Source: Kiritimatiellia bacterium (GTDB lineage: Bacteria > Verrucomicrobiota > Kiritimatiellia > RFP12 > UBA1067). Taken from it: a DNA stretch of 64,000 nt. The stretch covers positions 1-64,000 of the forward strand of contig JAFWKK010000001.1 of the NCBI GenBank assembly GCA_017514235.1. The letters run 5' to 3'. The notes under the pieces were generated by a model, which saw nothing but the letters and a program-made list of their open reading frames with translations, did not search any database and was not told the DNA's origin. The translations under genes were made by a program, and so were the position numbers. This document shows, piece by piece, positions 40,086-48,357 of this stretch; positions within the stretch are counted from its first letter, which is position 1, and every line of letters begins with the position of its first letter.

Positions 40086-41291
40086 ATGGGTTACGCGAAG
40101 AGAAAGTCAGCGTCTGTTTCTGCGCTTGCTGCGACTCCGGCCGTGCCGAAGGCCGCAGCCCCGAAGTCCGCCGCGCCGACCTCCGCACGGAAGGCTCCGG
40201 GCGGAGGAGGCTCCATCTGGAACATGCAGATAGGCGGGCCCAAGCAGAAGACCGACATGAAGCGCGTCGAGGTGCTTCTGTTCGTCTCCGAGCTCGCCGA
40301 CCTGCTGGAGGCAGGCATGACGCTCGGCCAGGCTCTGCAGGCGCTTGCGAGCCAGGGCGATGAGATGAGTGCGCAACGTTTCGTCTGCCAGGACCTCTGC
40401 GACAGGATCGTGCGAGGCGAGAGTTTCTCTGACGCATGCGCGCACCATCCTAAGACTTTCCCGCCGCTGTTCTCGAACATGCTCCGCGCTGGCGAGGCTT
40501 CGGGCGCGATGGTCGAGGTTTTGCGTCGTCTTGGCGAACACTACGAACGCGACGACAACATGCGCGGCAAGATCAAGAGTGCGCTAACGTACCCAGTGAT
40601 CGTGCTCGTGTTCGGCATCGCCGCCGTGATCGGTGCGCTGGTTTGGATCATCCCGAAGTTCCAGAAGGTGTTCGACTCGATGGGAGCGTCGCTGCCGCTG
40701 CCGACCCTGATCCTGATAGGCATGAGCCAAGCCCTGATCGAATACGGGTGGCTCATGGCGATCGGGGTGGCCCTGGCAGTGATTTGGTTCCGCAAGTGGC
40801 GCACGACGCAGTCGGGCATGCGCAGGATCGACACATGGAAGCTCAAGGCGCCGCTCATCAAGGGCATAGTGGCGTCGGGGGCGTATTCGTCGCTGGCCTA
40901 TACGCTGAAGACGTTGCTGACGAACGGCGTAAACGTGCTGCAGGCCCTCAAGATATGCGAAGAGACGTGCGGAAACGCGGTGATCGGCGACGCGCTGAAG
41001 ACTGCGCGCCAGCGCGTGACCGACGGTACGACGATCTCCGGGCCGCTCGCGTCGTCAGGAGTGTTTCCGCGCATGATGACGGATATGCTGGCCATCGGCG
41101 AACAGGCTGGCGACATGGCATCGTCGCTGGAGCACATCGGCCGCAGGTACCAGAAGGACATGGACCGCAACATCGCGGCATTCACGAACGCGCTGGAGCC
41201 GATCCTGATCGTGGCCATCGCAGGCGTAGTGGGCTTCGTCGCCATCGCCATCCTGATGGCGGTCTTCAAGGTTTCGAGTTCGCTTGGCTGA
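40086..41291 (+). CDS. Type II secretion/type IV pilus inner-membrane protein (GspF/PilC)
   Basis: This 401-aa platform protein has two GspF domains with membrane helices between and at the end. Family segments include FVSELADLLEAGMTLGQALQ, MLRAGEASGAMVEVLRRL, LTYPVIVLVFG, IKGIVASGAYSSLAYTLKTL and MLAIGEQAGDM. The first 55 residues are an Ala/Pro/Lys-rich, probably disordered tail. It begins 3 bases after galM. The matching ATPases (PilT and GspE) are 20 kb away at 60304-63083. Confidence 0.93.
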   Translation: MGYAKRKSASVSALAATPAVPKAAAPKSAAPTSARKAPGGGGSIWNMQIGGPKQKTDMKRVEVLLFVSELADLLEAGMTLGQALQALASQGDEMSAQRFVCQDLCDRIVRGESFSDACAHHPKTFPPLFSNMLRAGEASGAMVEVLRRLGEHYERDDNMRGKIKSALTYPVIVLVFGIAAVIGALVWIIPKFQKVFDSMGASLPLPTLILIGMSQALIEYGWLMAIGVALAVIWFRKWRTTQSGMRRIDTWKLKAPLIKGIVASGAYSSLAYTLKTLLTNGVNVLQALKICEETCGNAVIGDALKTARQRVTDGTTISGPLASSGVFPRMMTDMLAIGEQAGDMASSLEHIGRRYQKDMDRNIAAFTNALEPILIVAIAGVVGFVAIAILMAVFKVSSSLG

Positions 41292-41309
41292 CGGCAAGGG
41301 GTGAAGGGC

Positions 41310-42449
41310 ATGAAGATAGGGAAATATTCGTTTGGCATAGGCGACAGGTTCGCGCACGAGGGAGTGAACCAACTGAAGGCGCTCATCAGAGCCGAGGAGC
41401 GCTTCGGCGTACACTTCACTCCTGTCTGGAACAAGTCTAACCGCGAGCATACGATCATCGGCACCGAGCCGATGTCAACGCGACGTGAGGCGGATGCAGC
41501 TGTCACTGCGCTCGGTTACAAGGACGCTTACTTCTGTGACGCCGACCACATCAACTTGTCGAACGTGGACAGGTTCATCGACGCCTGCGACTTCTTTACG
41601 ATCGACGTCGCCGAGTCGATAGGCAAGTCCGGCTCGCCGGCCGAGCGCTACCTGCCCGCCGTGAAGGAGGCCGGGCGCATCTACCGCCACATCGCCGAGC
41701 GCAAGGGGGCTGAGAACTTCGTGACCGAAGTCTCGATGGACGAGGTGGACGTGGCGCAGACGCCATCCGAGATACGGTACATACTGACTGAGCTTGCCCG
41801 CGAGAAGGTCCCGCTCCAGACGTTCGCGCCGAAGTTCACCGGGCGGTTCAACAAGGGCGTGGACTACGTCGGTGACCTCGCGCAGTTCGAGCGGGAGTTC
41901 GATGAGGACCTTCAGGTGCTCGCGTGGGCGGCGACGGAGCTTGACCTGCCGGAGAACCTGAAGCTCTCTATCCACTCCGGGTCGGACAAGTTCTCGCTCT
42001 ATCCGATCATGGGCCGCCTCATCCGCAGGCATGATGCCGGAATCCACGTAAAGACGGCGGGTACGACCTGGCTTGAGGAGATCATCGGCCTTTCGCTTGC
42101 GGATCCGGCGGCCCTCGCTCTCGCAAAGCGAATCTACCGCATCGCGCTCGCCCGCATTGACGAACTGACAGTGCCTTACGCTACGGTCGTAGACATTGAC
42201 CGCGGGAAGCTGCCCGCGCCGGATATGGTTGATGCCTGGGATGCCGACACCTTCGCGAAGACGCTTCGGCACGACGAGTCGGAACCGCTATACAATCCGT
42301 CATTCCGGCAGCTCATACACGTCTCGTTCAAGGTCGCCGCCGAGCTCGCCGACGAATACTACCCCGCGCTCGACCGCAACATTGACATAATCGGCCGCGA
42401 GATTGAGGCCAACATCGGCGAACGCCACGTCAGGCTTCTATTCGCGTGA
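41310..42449 (+). CDS. Tagaturonate epimerase (UxaE)-like protein
   Basis: This 379-aa protein starts MKIGKYSFGIGDRFAHEG and contains TPVWNKSNREHTIIGTEP, YFCDADHINLSNVDRFIDAC, KLSIHSGSDKFSLYPIMG and AGIHVKTAGTTWLEEI. I recall this set from proteins annotated as tagaturonate/fructuronate epimerases, which link galacturonate and glucuronate catabolism; the assignment is from memory and not tested. I chose the ATG at 41310 because AAGGGG lies 8 bases before it. It is coupled to the next gene by GTGA. Confidence 0.65.
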   Translation: MKIGKYSFGIGDRFAHEGVNQLKALIRAEERFGVHFTPVWNKSNREHTIIGTEPMSTRREADAAVTALGYKDAYFCDADHINLSNVDRFIDACDFFTIDVAESIGKSGSPAERYLPAVKEAGRIYRHIAERKGAENFVTEVSMDEVDVAQTPSEIRYILTELAREKVPLQTFAPKFTGRFNKGVDYVGDLAQFEREFDEDLQVLAWAATELDLPENLKLSIHSGSDKFSLYPIMGRLIRRHDAGIHVKTAGTTWLEEIIGLSLADPAALALAKRIYRIALARIDELTVPYATVVDIDRGKLPAPDMVDAWDADTFAKTLRHDESEPLYNPSFRQLIHVSFKVAAELADEYYPALDRNIDIIGREIEANIGERHVRLLFA

Positions 42450-43360
42450 GCCGCACGGTCGAGGAGATAGGCGCGAAGATGGACGCGCTCGGCCTCTGGG
42501 AGACGGTCGCTCCCTACAACTGGGCCGTCAAGCCAAGGGGCACGGCGTTTCCGTATTTCTGCACAATCCTGGCGGAGGATGAGCCATCACCCGTCAAGAT
42601 CAGGTTTCTGATGCTGGAAGGCTGGCAAACGCTCCACGACTACGTGCGCATACGCATAGACCGCAACTACGGATTCTATTCCTCGCCGATGGAGATGCCT
42701 CATTTGGAGCTGGTCATCTGCCGCGACGGCAAGTGCCGCATCTTCCGGCACGACGAAGGCTACTTGCCGCAGGAGGCAGACGCGCGCCAGCGCTCGCTAG
42801 CCGAGAAGATTCTCTGGGAGGCGTTCGGCGTCATGTTGCGCGTTGAATCGGACCGACAGCTGCCGATGCGCTTCTCGGAGGAGCGGGCGATCTTCGCGCG
42901 CGTCGAGTCGGCGGACGGCGCGTGGGCCGATTCGCCGCTGCCTATTCCGGATCCACGCCCTCACGTCGAGAAAGTGTCTTTCGCAAAAGACGACGTGAAG
43001 CGCGCCCAGGACTTGCCGATAGCATCTGGCGAGGCACTTTCGGTAGACTTCCGCATGCTGACCAACGTCGCCACCGGGGAGCCTCGGCCACGCTGCATAT
43101 ACGCACTTGTCGCCGTAGACCCTGCCACAGGCGAGCAGATTCTCGACTGCCGTGCGACGGTTTCGTCCGACGGCGGACTGAAGGGGCTATGGGAAGCGAT
43201 GCCACCCCAGCTGCTCAAGGCGCTGATCCGGCGCGGACGCATACCCGGCGAGATACGTCTGCGTTCGGGGCGTGTCTTTCGCCTGCTGCGTCCGCTTTGC
43301 GAGGAACTGCCGTTCAAGCTGTCGCTTCACGACGAGCTTCCCGAACTGAAGGAGAAATAG
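42446..43360 (+). CDS. Hypothetical protein
   Basis: This 304-aa soluble protein starts at GTG and overlaps the UxaE-like gene by 4 bases. No signal peptide or membrane helix is seen. It resembles bacterial conserved hypothetical proteins with an aromatic-rich N-terminal half (ETVAPYNWAVKPRGTAFPYF, LMLEGWQTLHDYV) and a C-terminal half with PPQLLKALIRRGRIPGEIRL. I recognise no catalytic motif. Its position in an operon with UxaE-like and FmdB-like genes is the only hint of function. Confidence 0.8.
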   Translation: MSRTVEEIGAKMDALGLWETVAPYNWAVKPRGTAFPYFCTILAEDEPSPVKIRFLMLEGWQTLHDYVRIRIDRNYGFYSSPMEMPHLELVICRDGKCRIFRHDEGYLPQEADARQRSLAEKILWEAFGVMLRVESDRQLPMRFSEERAIFARVESADGAWADSPLPIPDPRPHVEKVSFAKDDVKRAQDLPIASGEALSVDFRMLTNVATGEPRPRCIYALVAVDPATGEQILDCRATVSSDGGLKGLWEAMPPQLLKALIRRGRIPGEIRLRSGRVFRLLRPLCEELPFKLSLHDELPELKEK

Positions 43361-43363
43361 GAG

Positions 43364-43615
43364 ATGCCGATTTACGTCTATGAGGCCAAGAACCCTGCGA
43401 AGGGCTGTGCGGCGTGCCGCAAAGGGGTCGAAGTCAGACAGTCAATTTCGGACCCGAAGCTGACTGCGTGTCCCGTCTGCGGCGCGGAGGTCTTCCGCGT
43501 GATTCAGTCGCCGGGCCTCGCCCATTCGAAGACTGATCTTCACTACCGGGCGAAGCGTGCCGGCTTCTCGTGCCTCAAGAAGGTACAGAAGGGCGAATAC
43601 GAGAAGATGTACTGA
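43364..43615 (+). CDS. FmdB-family zinc ribbon protein
   Basis: This 83-aa small regulator-like protein begins MPIYVYEAKN, like FmdB. It has paired cysteines (CAAC and CPVC) that would hold one zinc ion. The hydrophobic FRVIQSPGLAHS follows the ribbon. Such proteins are common next to unrelated genes and their role is not settled. It follows the hypothetical gene by 3 bases. Confidence 0.85.
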   Translation: MPIYVYEAKNPAKGCAACRKGVEVRQSISDPKLTACPVCGAEVFRVIQSPGLAHSKTDLHYRAKRAGFSCLKKVQKGEYEKMY

Positions 43616-43640
43616 AAGGAAGTTTAGAGGGAAGCAGACG

Positions 43641-44336
43641 ATGGCGGAACTGATAGTAGCGTTGGATGTCGGAACCAGGCAGGAGGCCGTAGACGCCGCA
43701 AGGCGGATTGGCGAGGCCGTAGGGTTCTACAAGATCGGCCTTGAACTTTTCACAGCTGATGGGCCTGATGTCGTGAAGGCAGTCAAGGACCTAGGCAAGA
43801 AGGTTTTCCTTGACCTAAAGCTTCATGACATTCCGCGGACGGTCGAACGTGCGGTGCGCTCTGCCGGACGGTTGGGCGTGGACCTGATGACGATTCATTC
43901 TGCCGGCGGCAAGGCGATGATCCGTGCGGCGGCGGATGCGGCGGCGGAGTTCGGCGAAGCCGGGCCGCGCGTCCTGGCGGTAACGGTTCTCACGTCTCTT
44001 GACGAGTCAGACCTTTCCGACATAGGAATAGTCGGGCGCACACCTGCGGAACAGGTTCGGGCTATGGCGAAGTTTGCGACTGCCAACGGTGCGCACGGTC
44101 TAGTCTGTTCGCCGAAGGAGGTGGGCGACCTTTCGCGGACGCTTCCGGCAGGTACGCTGTTCGTCACGCCAGGAGTACGCCCCGCAGGGTCGTCGGTCGG
44201 CGACCAGAAGCGCGTCGCTACGCCTGCAGAGGCAGTGGCGGATGGCGCGACACATCTAGTCGTAGGGCGGCCGATCATGGCGGCGGCAGATCCGTCAGCG
44301 GCGGCACGGGCTATACGTACGGAAATGAACGGCTGA
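43641..44336 (+). CDS. pyrF: Orotidine 5'-phosphate decarboxylase
   Basis: PyrF makes UMP from OMP, the last step before the PyrH reaction. The 231-aa TIM-barrel has the catalytic KVFLDLKLHDIPRTV (Asp-Lys-Asp array), MTIHSAGG, TVLTSLDESDL and the phosphate-binding LFVTPGVRPAG and LVVGRPI. The ATG at 43641 follows GAGGGAAG at good spacing. Confidence 0.97.
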   Translation: MAELIVALDVGTRQEAVDAARRIGEAVGFYKIGLELFTADGPDVVKAVKDLGKKVFLDLKLHDIPRTVERAVRSAGRLGVDLMTIHSAGGKAMIRAAADAAAEFGEAGPRVLAVTVLTSLDESDLSDIGIVGRTPAEQVRAMAKFATANGAHGLVCSPKEVGDLSRTLPAGTLFVTPGVRPAGSSVGDQKRVATPAEAVADGATHLVVGRPIMAAADPSAAARAIRTEMNG

Positions 44337-44390
44337 TATCGCCCCGCCATACAACTAATAGGGCGGGCCCTTGTAGACGGGCACAATATT

Positions 44391-44399
44391 TGGTATAAT
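44391..44399 (+). promoter_or_regulatory. Extended -10 promoter of the OFA transporter
   Basis: TGGTATAAT with TTGTAG (44371-44376) 17 bp upstream of the TATAAT forms a full promoter. It ends 9 bases before the ATG at 44409. Confidence 0.7.
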
Positions 44400-44408
44400 G
44401 CCCGCCGT

Positions 44409-45656
44409 ATGAAAAGGTTTCTTCATGCGGTGTTGCCGGCGTTCCTGCTGGCTGTCTCGGTGGGGCAGATTTATGCCTTCACCAATTTTTCGGACGAAAT
44501 CGCCCGTTGTATAGGCGAGTCGCAGAAGGACGTGCAGTTTGCGTTTTCGCTCGGCATATTTTTCCTTGGCATGGGTGCGGCATTCTTCGGCAAGATAGTC
44601 GAGCGCAACATACGCTTGTCGACGATCATAGGTACTGTGCTGTTCGTCTCGGGGCTGTGCGTCACGGCGGCGGGCGTCGCGGTGAAGTCGCTTGCGCTTG
44701 TTTATCTCGGCTACGGGTTTCTCGTAGGCACCGGAACCGGCATAATATACATCTCTCCGGTGAAGACCATGATGCTCTGGTTCCCCGAACACAAGGCCAT
44801 TGCCGCCGCGTTGCCCATCATTTCGTTCGGCCTTGGCTCGACGCTGTCGACGCTCGTCTACAAGGGTTTCGGCTTCGGAGGACCCGACTCGTTGTTTTCA
44901 ATGCACTTCCTGGGATTCTTCGATTTCTTCGGCGTGGCGGAAGATCCGGCGGCGATAGGGGCCGTGTTCAGGGCGTTTGCCGTGTTCTACGTAGTGCCGA
45001 TGGCGGTGGCGGCGTTTCTCCTAAAGAAACCTAAGATACAGGTCCAGAGCTTTGGTCATGGCATCCCCAGTCTGGAGTTCCGCTATGCGCAGCTGGCGAA
45101 GGACTCGTTCTTCCTTCGCGCTTGGCTGTTCATGTTCCTGAACATCTCGGCCGGCCTGTGCCTTATTCCGCTTGCAAAGCAGATGATGAAGTCTCCGTCC
45201 GTCGGGTATTCCGAGGGGTTGATCACCGCCATCATCGCTCTTTGTGGCATCATGAACGGCGGCGGTCGCTTCTTCTTCGCCTGGTGGTCCGACCGGCTTG
45301 CGCGGCGGATCAACATACTGCTAATCATACTGGCGATTTCCGCCGGTGTCATGACGCTTTCGTTCTGGCCGCCGATGATAGGTCTCGCGCTGCTGGTGAT
45401 CAACGCCTGCTACGGAGCCGGGTTCTCGGTGATACCGGCGATCCTCGCCGACCACTACGGCATGACGAACATTTCCAAGATTCATGGTGCGGTGCTGTCC
45501 GCATGGGGCTTTGCCGGCCTTGCCGGCAACCAGGCCGCGATGTTCGTGAAGGGGCATTTCGGCGGAGACGTCGCGGTCGTCGCGATGCTGATCGTGGCAT
45601 ATTCCGTCAACTTTCTCAACGCTGCCATGCTGAGGCGGACGTCGCGTTCCGCATGA
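44409..45656 (+). CDS. Major facilitator, OFA (oxalate/formate antiporter) family
   Basis: This 415-aa membrane protein has about 12 hydrophobic segments. The N-terminal SVGQIYAFTNFSDEI and FSLGIFFLGMGAAFFGKIVE, GYGFLVGTGTGIIYISPVKT, and GIMNGGGRFFFAWWSDRLARR match OFA-type transporters of small organic acids. Substrate unknown. It has its own promoter and a predicted very short 5' leader. It overlaps the next gene as ATGA. Confidence 0.87.
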   Translation: MKRFLHAVLPAFLLAVSVGQIYAFTNFSDEIARCIGESQKDVQFAFSLGIFFLGMGAAFFGKIVERNIRLSTIIGTVLFVSGLCVTAAGVAVKSLALVYLGYGFLVGTGTGIIYISPVKTMMLWFPEHKAIAAALPIISFGLGSTLSTLVYKGFGFGGPDSLFSMHFLGFFDFFGVAEDPAAIGAVFRAFAVFYVVPMAVAAFLLKKPKIQVQSFGHGIPSLEFRYAQLAKDSFFLRAWLFMFLNISAGLCLIPLAKQMMKSPSVGYSEGLITAIIALCGIMNGGGRFFFAWWSDRLARRINILLIILAISAGVMTLSFWPPMIGLALLVINACYGAGFSVIPAILADHYGMTNISKIHGAVLSAWGFAGLAGNQAAMFVKGHFGGDVAVVAMLIVAYSVNFLNAAMLRRTSRSA

Positions 45657-46234
45657 GGACGGTTGTCGTTGCGATGGAGTGCGAGGCAGAGGCGGTGCGG
45701 CCGCACCTGCGCGACGGCGACCGCCTTGTCGTCTCAGGCATCGGCAAGGTGAATGCGGCTGCCGCTGCTCAAAAGGCCATAGACGAGGGTGCGGACGAGA
45801 TTCTCAACTGCGGCGTCGCCGGTGGACTTGACGCTTCTATGGGCATTGGCGACGTCTATGAGATTTCGCAGGCTGTCGAATACGACTTCGACCTTGCCGA
45901 CTTGAACGGCACTGGACTTGGAGTCCATGATGAGAGGACGACCCCTTACTTCGACTGCCGGACTGCGGAAACGCATCTGTCGCGCATTCTTGCGACCGGC
46001 GACAGGTTCACGAACGACGTGAAGGACATAGACGCCGCACTTTCGCTTGGAGCAACGATCAGGGACATGGAGGGCGCCGCAATCGCCCACGTCTGTGAGA
46101 GGAACGGTGTCCCTTGCCGGATGCTCAAGGCCATCAGCGACGTCTGCGGGAAGGGCAAGATGACCGAACAGTACAAGGAAAACCTTGGGAAGACGCTTGC
46201 CAACCTTGGAGCCGCGCTTGACCTCTGGCTTTGA
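45653..46234 (+). CDS. 5'-methylthioadenosine/S-adenosylhomocysteine nucleosidase-like protein
   Basis: This 193-aa nucleoside phosphorylase-fold protein is shorter than MtnN (about 230). It has VVAMECEAEAV at the start, VVSGIGKVNAAAAAQ, LNCGVAGGLD and the active-site region RDMEGAAIAHVCERNGVP, then LKAISDVCG. MtnN recycles MTA and SAH; futalosine hydrolase is a related alternative. The start overlaps the transporter stop. Confidence 0.82.
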   Translation: MRTVVVAMECEAEAVRPHLRDGDRLVVSGIGKVNAAAAAQKAIDEGADEILNCGVAGGLDASMGIGDVYEISQAVEYDFDLADLNGTGLGVHDERTTPYFDCRTAETHLSRILATGDRFTNDVKDIDAALSLGATIRDMEGAAIAHVCERNGVPCRMLKAISDVCGKGKMTEQYKENLGKTLANLGAALDLWL

Positions 46235-46307
46235 GGCATGCTGTGTGCCCGGCGGACGTTCGGCCCGTCATGAATCGCATTGGCGGTTGCCGTGTCTAGC
46301 GGGGATT

Positions 46308-46316
46308 TGATACAAT
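46308..46316 (+). promoter_or_regulatory. Extended -10 promoter of the GH127 gene
   Basis: TGATACAAT with a TTGCCG (46287-46292) 18 bp upstream of the TACAAT. The start codon is 47 bases downstream. Confidence 0.65.
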
Positions 46317-46362
46317 GTCCGCAACAGGTCAAACGTTACAAGACATCGAGGTGAAAAGAAAG

Positions 46363-48357
46363 ATGAGAGCAATATCCGGAACAGTCCTTGCGGCTGCGGC
46401 TATGGCCGGCTTTGCGGCGTCTGCCGAGCCAGATTCAGCGGCTGGCATCGGAGACGTGCGTCTGAAGGGTTACCTGGGCGAGCGGCTGGACGCGATGATC
46501 GAGCACCATGTCGCGGCCCGCGATGCCGACTACATCACTGCGCCGTTCATGGAGAAGACCGAGACGAAGGGCTGGTGGCAGACCGAGTTCTGGGGCAAGT
46601 GGATGCATGCCGCAGTGCCTTACCTGCGTTATGCGGACAAGGATGTCGCGGCAACACTGGCGGAAAACGTTGAGCACGGCATCAACCGCATCCTCGCCTC
46701 GCAGGAGAGGAGCGGCTACATCGGCAACTATCCCGATGAACTCCGCTGTGGCGAAGGCTGGGACGTGTGGGGAATGAAGTACACCATGATGGGGCTTCTC
46801 CACTACTATGACAGGGCGCAGGTAACGGGTAACGGGGAACGGGCGAAGCTGGCTCTGGATGCCGCAAGGAAGCTTTGCGACTACGTAATCGCAGAGATCG
46901 GTCCCGACGGCAGGCGCGGACGCGAGCTGTGGCAGACCGGCAACTGGTCCGGCTACGCCAGCTCGTCGATACTCGAGCCGGTGGTGTGGCTATACAACCG
47001 CATCCGCCTTCGTCAGGACTTCGGCGGACAAGCCGGTGCCCGGAAATACCTCGACTTCGCCTCGTACATCGTGAAGGGTATGGCGGAGCCGGAGGCTGGG
47101 CCGCGGCTCGTTGACTTGGCGCTGAAGGGCGTGTCCGTTGCCGACAGGAACGGCTATGGCAACAAGCCGGAGAGTCACGGCGGATACGTGATGAAGCACA
47201 ACCGCTGGAAGTCTTACGAGATGATGAGCTGCTACCAGGGAATGCTTGACTACGTTGAGGCAATGTCCGACAGTGCCGACAGTCAGCCAGGAGCCTTGTC
47301 GCCCGTTCCGCTCGAAGACCTCCGCAAGGCCGCAATCATGACGGGTGAGGACATCGCAAGGGAGGAGGTCAACCTTGCAGGTGGCTGTGCGTCGTCCGAG
47401 GCCTGGTTCCACGGCGCGAGGAAGCAGCACCTTCCGTACCTGCGCCTTCAAGAGACGTGCGTGACGACGACGTGGATGCGCTTTTGCGAGAAGCTGCTGG
47501 ACGTGACCGGCGATGCTAAGTGGGCGGACGAGATAGAACGCACGTTCTACAACGCATATCTCGCTGCCATGAAGTCCGACGGTTCTGAGTTCGCCGGCTA
47601 CACGCCGCTTTCCGGCAGCCGTTACTACGGCCAGCACCACTGTTACATGCACACTGACTGTTGCACGGCGAACGGTCCGCGCGGGTTCCTGTGCTTCCTG
47701 AAGAAATTCTTCCGCGTGAAGGACGGCGCGGCGGAGTTCAACTTCTACGGGTCCGCGCTCGTCCATGGCGAGCTTCCGGGCGGACGCAACATAGCGTTCG
47801 ACATGTACTCGCTCTATCCGAGGACTGGCTATGCACGGATCGTCAGCCACACCGAAGGCCCCGTGCCGCTCCGCCTTAGGATTCCGGCATGGAGCGCGAA
47901 CACGTCGGTGAAGCTGAACGGCAGCGTGCTTGACGGTGTTGCGGCAGGCGGCTACTTCACGGTCAACCGCGAGTGGAAGTTCGGCGACATAGTCGAGGTC
48001 TCGTTTGACATGCCGGTAGTCGCGCACGTGATGGAGCACCATGTCGCGTTCACGCGCGGACCTGTGCTGCTGACTCGCGACAGCCGCTTCGCCGACGGCG
48101 ACATGGCCGAGCCGTTCCGCAGGGGCACCGTTAAGGACGGACAACACATGCCGACGTTCGCGGCGGTGCGCACGCCGTCCGACGACATGTGGATGACATT
48201 CTCCGCGACGCTGCCCGTCGGTTCCCATGACGAGAACCCGGAGGCGCGGAACCCCGCGACCGTTTTCTTCTGCGACTACGCCTCTGCGGGCAACCGGTGG
48301 CAGCGTGCCGACGCTTACCGAACCTGGTTCCCGGTCGAATACGGGCCGGACGAGTGA
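46363..48357 (+). CDS. Exported glycoside hydrolase family 127 protein (beta-L-arabinofuranosidase-like)
   Basis: This 664-aa enzyme has a signal peptide (about residues 1-19) and so acts outside the cytoplasm. Catalytic and zinc-binding positions known from GH127 are present: Glu346 (CASSEAWF), Glu364-Thr-Cys366 (QETCVTTTW) and the Cys433-Cys434 pair (CCTANGPR). The family removes beta-L-arabinofuranose from plant glycoproteins and arabinans; other specificities exist. The ATG at 46363 lies behind GAGGTG; a GTG at 46351 is possible. It overlaps lnt by 4 bases (GTGA). Confidence 0.92.
   Translation: MRAISGTVLAAAAMAGFAASAEPDSAAGIGDVRLKGYLGERLDAMIEHHVAARDADYITAPFMEKTETKGWWQTEFWGKWMHAAVPYLRYADKDVAATLAENVEHGINRILASQERSGYIGNYPDELRCGEGWDVWGMKYTMMGLLHYYDRAQVTGNGERAKLALDAARKLCDYVIAEIGPDGRRGRELWQTGNWSGYASSSILEPVVWLYNRIRLRQDFGGQAGARKYLDFASYIVKGMAEPEAGPRLVDLALKGVSVADRNGYGNKPESHGGYVMKHNRWKSYEMMSCYQGMLDYVEAMSDSADSQPGALSPVPLEDLRKAAIMTGEDIAREEVNLAGGCASSEAWFHGARKQHLPYLRLQETCVTTTWMRFCEKLLDVTGDAKWADEIERTFYNAYLAAMKSDGSEFAGYTPLSGSRYYGQHHCYMHTDCCTANGPRGFLCFLKKFFRVKDGAAEFNFYGSALVHGELPGGRNIAFDMYSLYPRTGYARIVSHTEGPVPLRLRIPAWSANTSVKLNGSVLDGVAAGGYFTVNREWKFGDIVEVSFDMPVVAHVMEHHVAFTRGPVLLTRDSRFADGDMAEPFRRGTVKDGQHMPTFAAVRTPSDDMWMTFSATLPVGSHDENPEARNPATVFFCDYASAGNRWQRADAYRTWFPVEYGPDE

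Noticed and set aside
38626-40437. 603-codon open frame on the minus strand opposite nadA and galM
   Set aside because: Both + strand genes have full-length family matches; the minus frame has no recognisable domain.
44342-44370. Terminator after pyrF
   Set aside because: CCCGCC and GGCGGG can pair, but no T-run follows and the -35 of the next promoter begins directly after.
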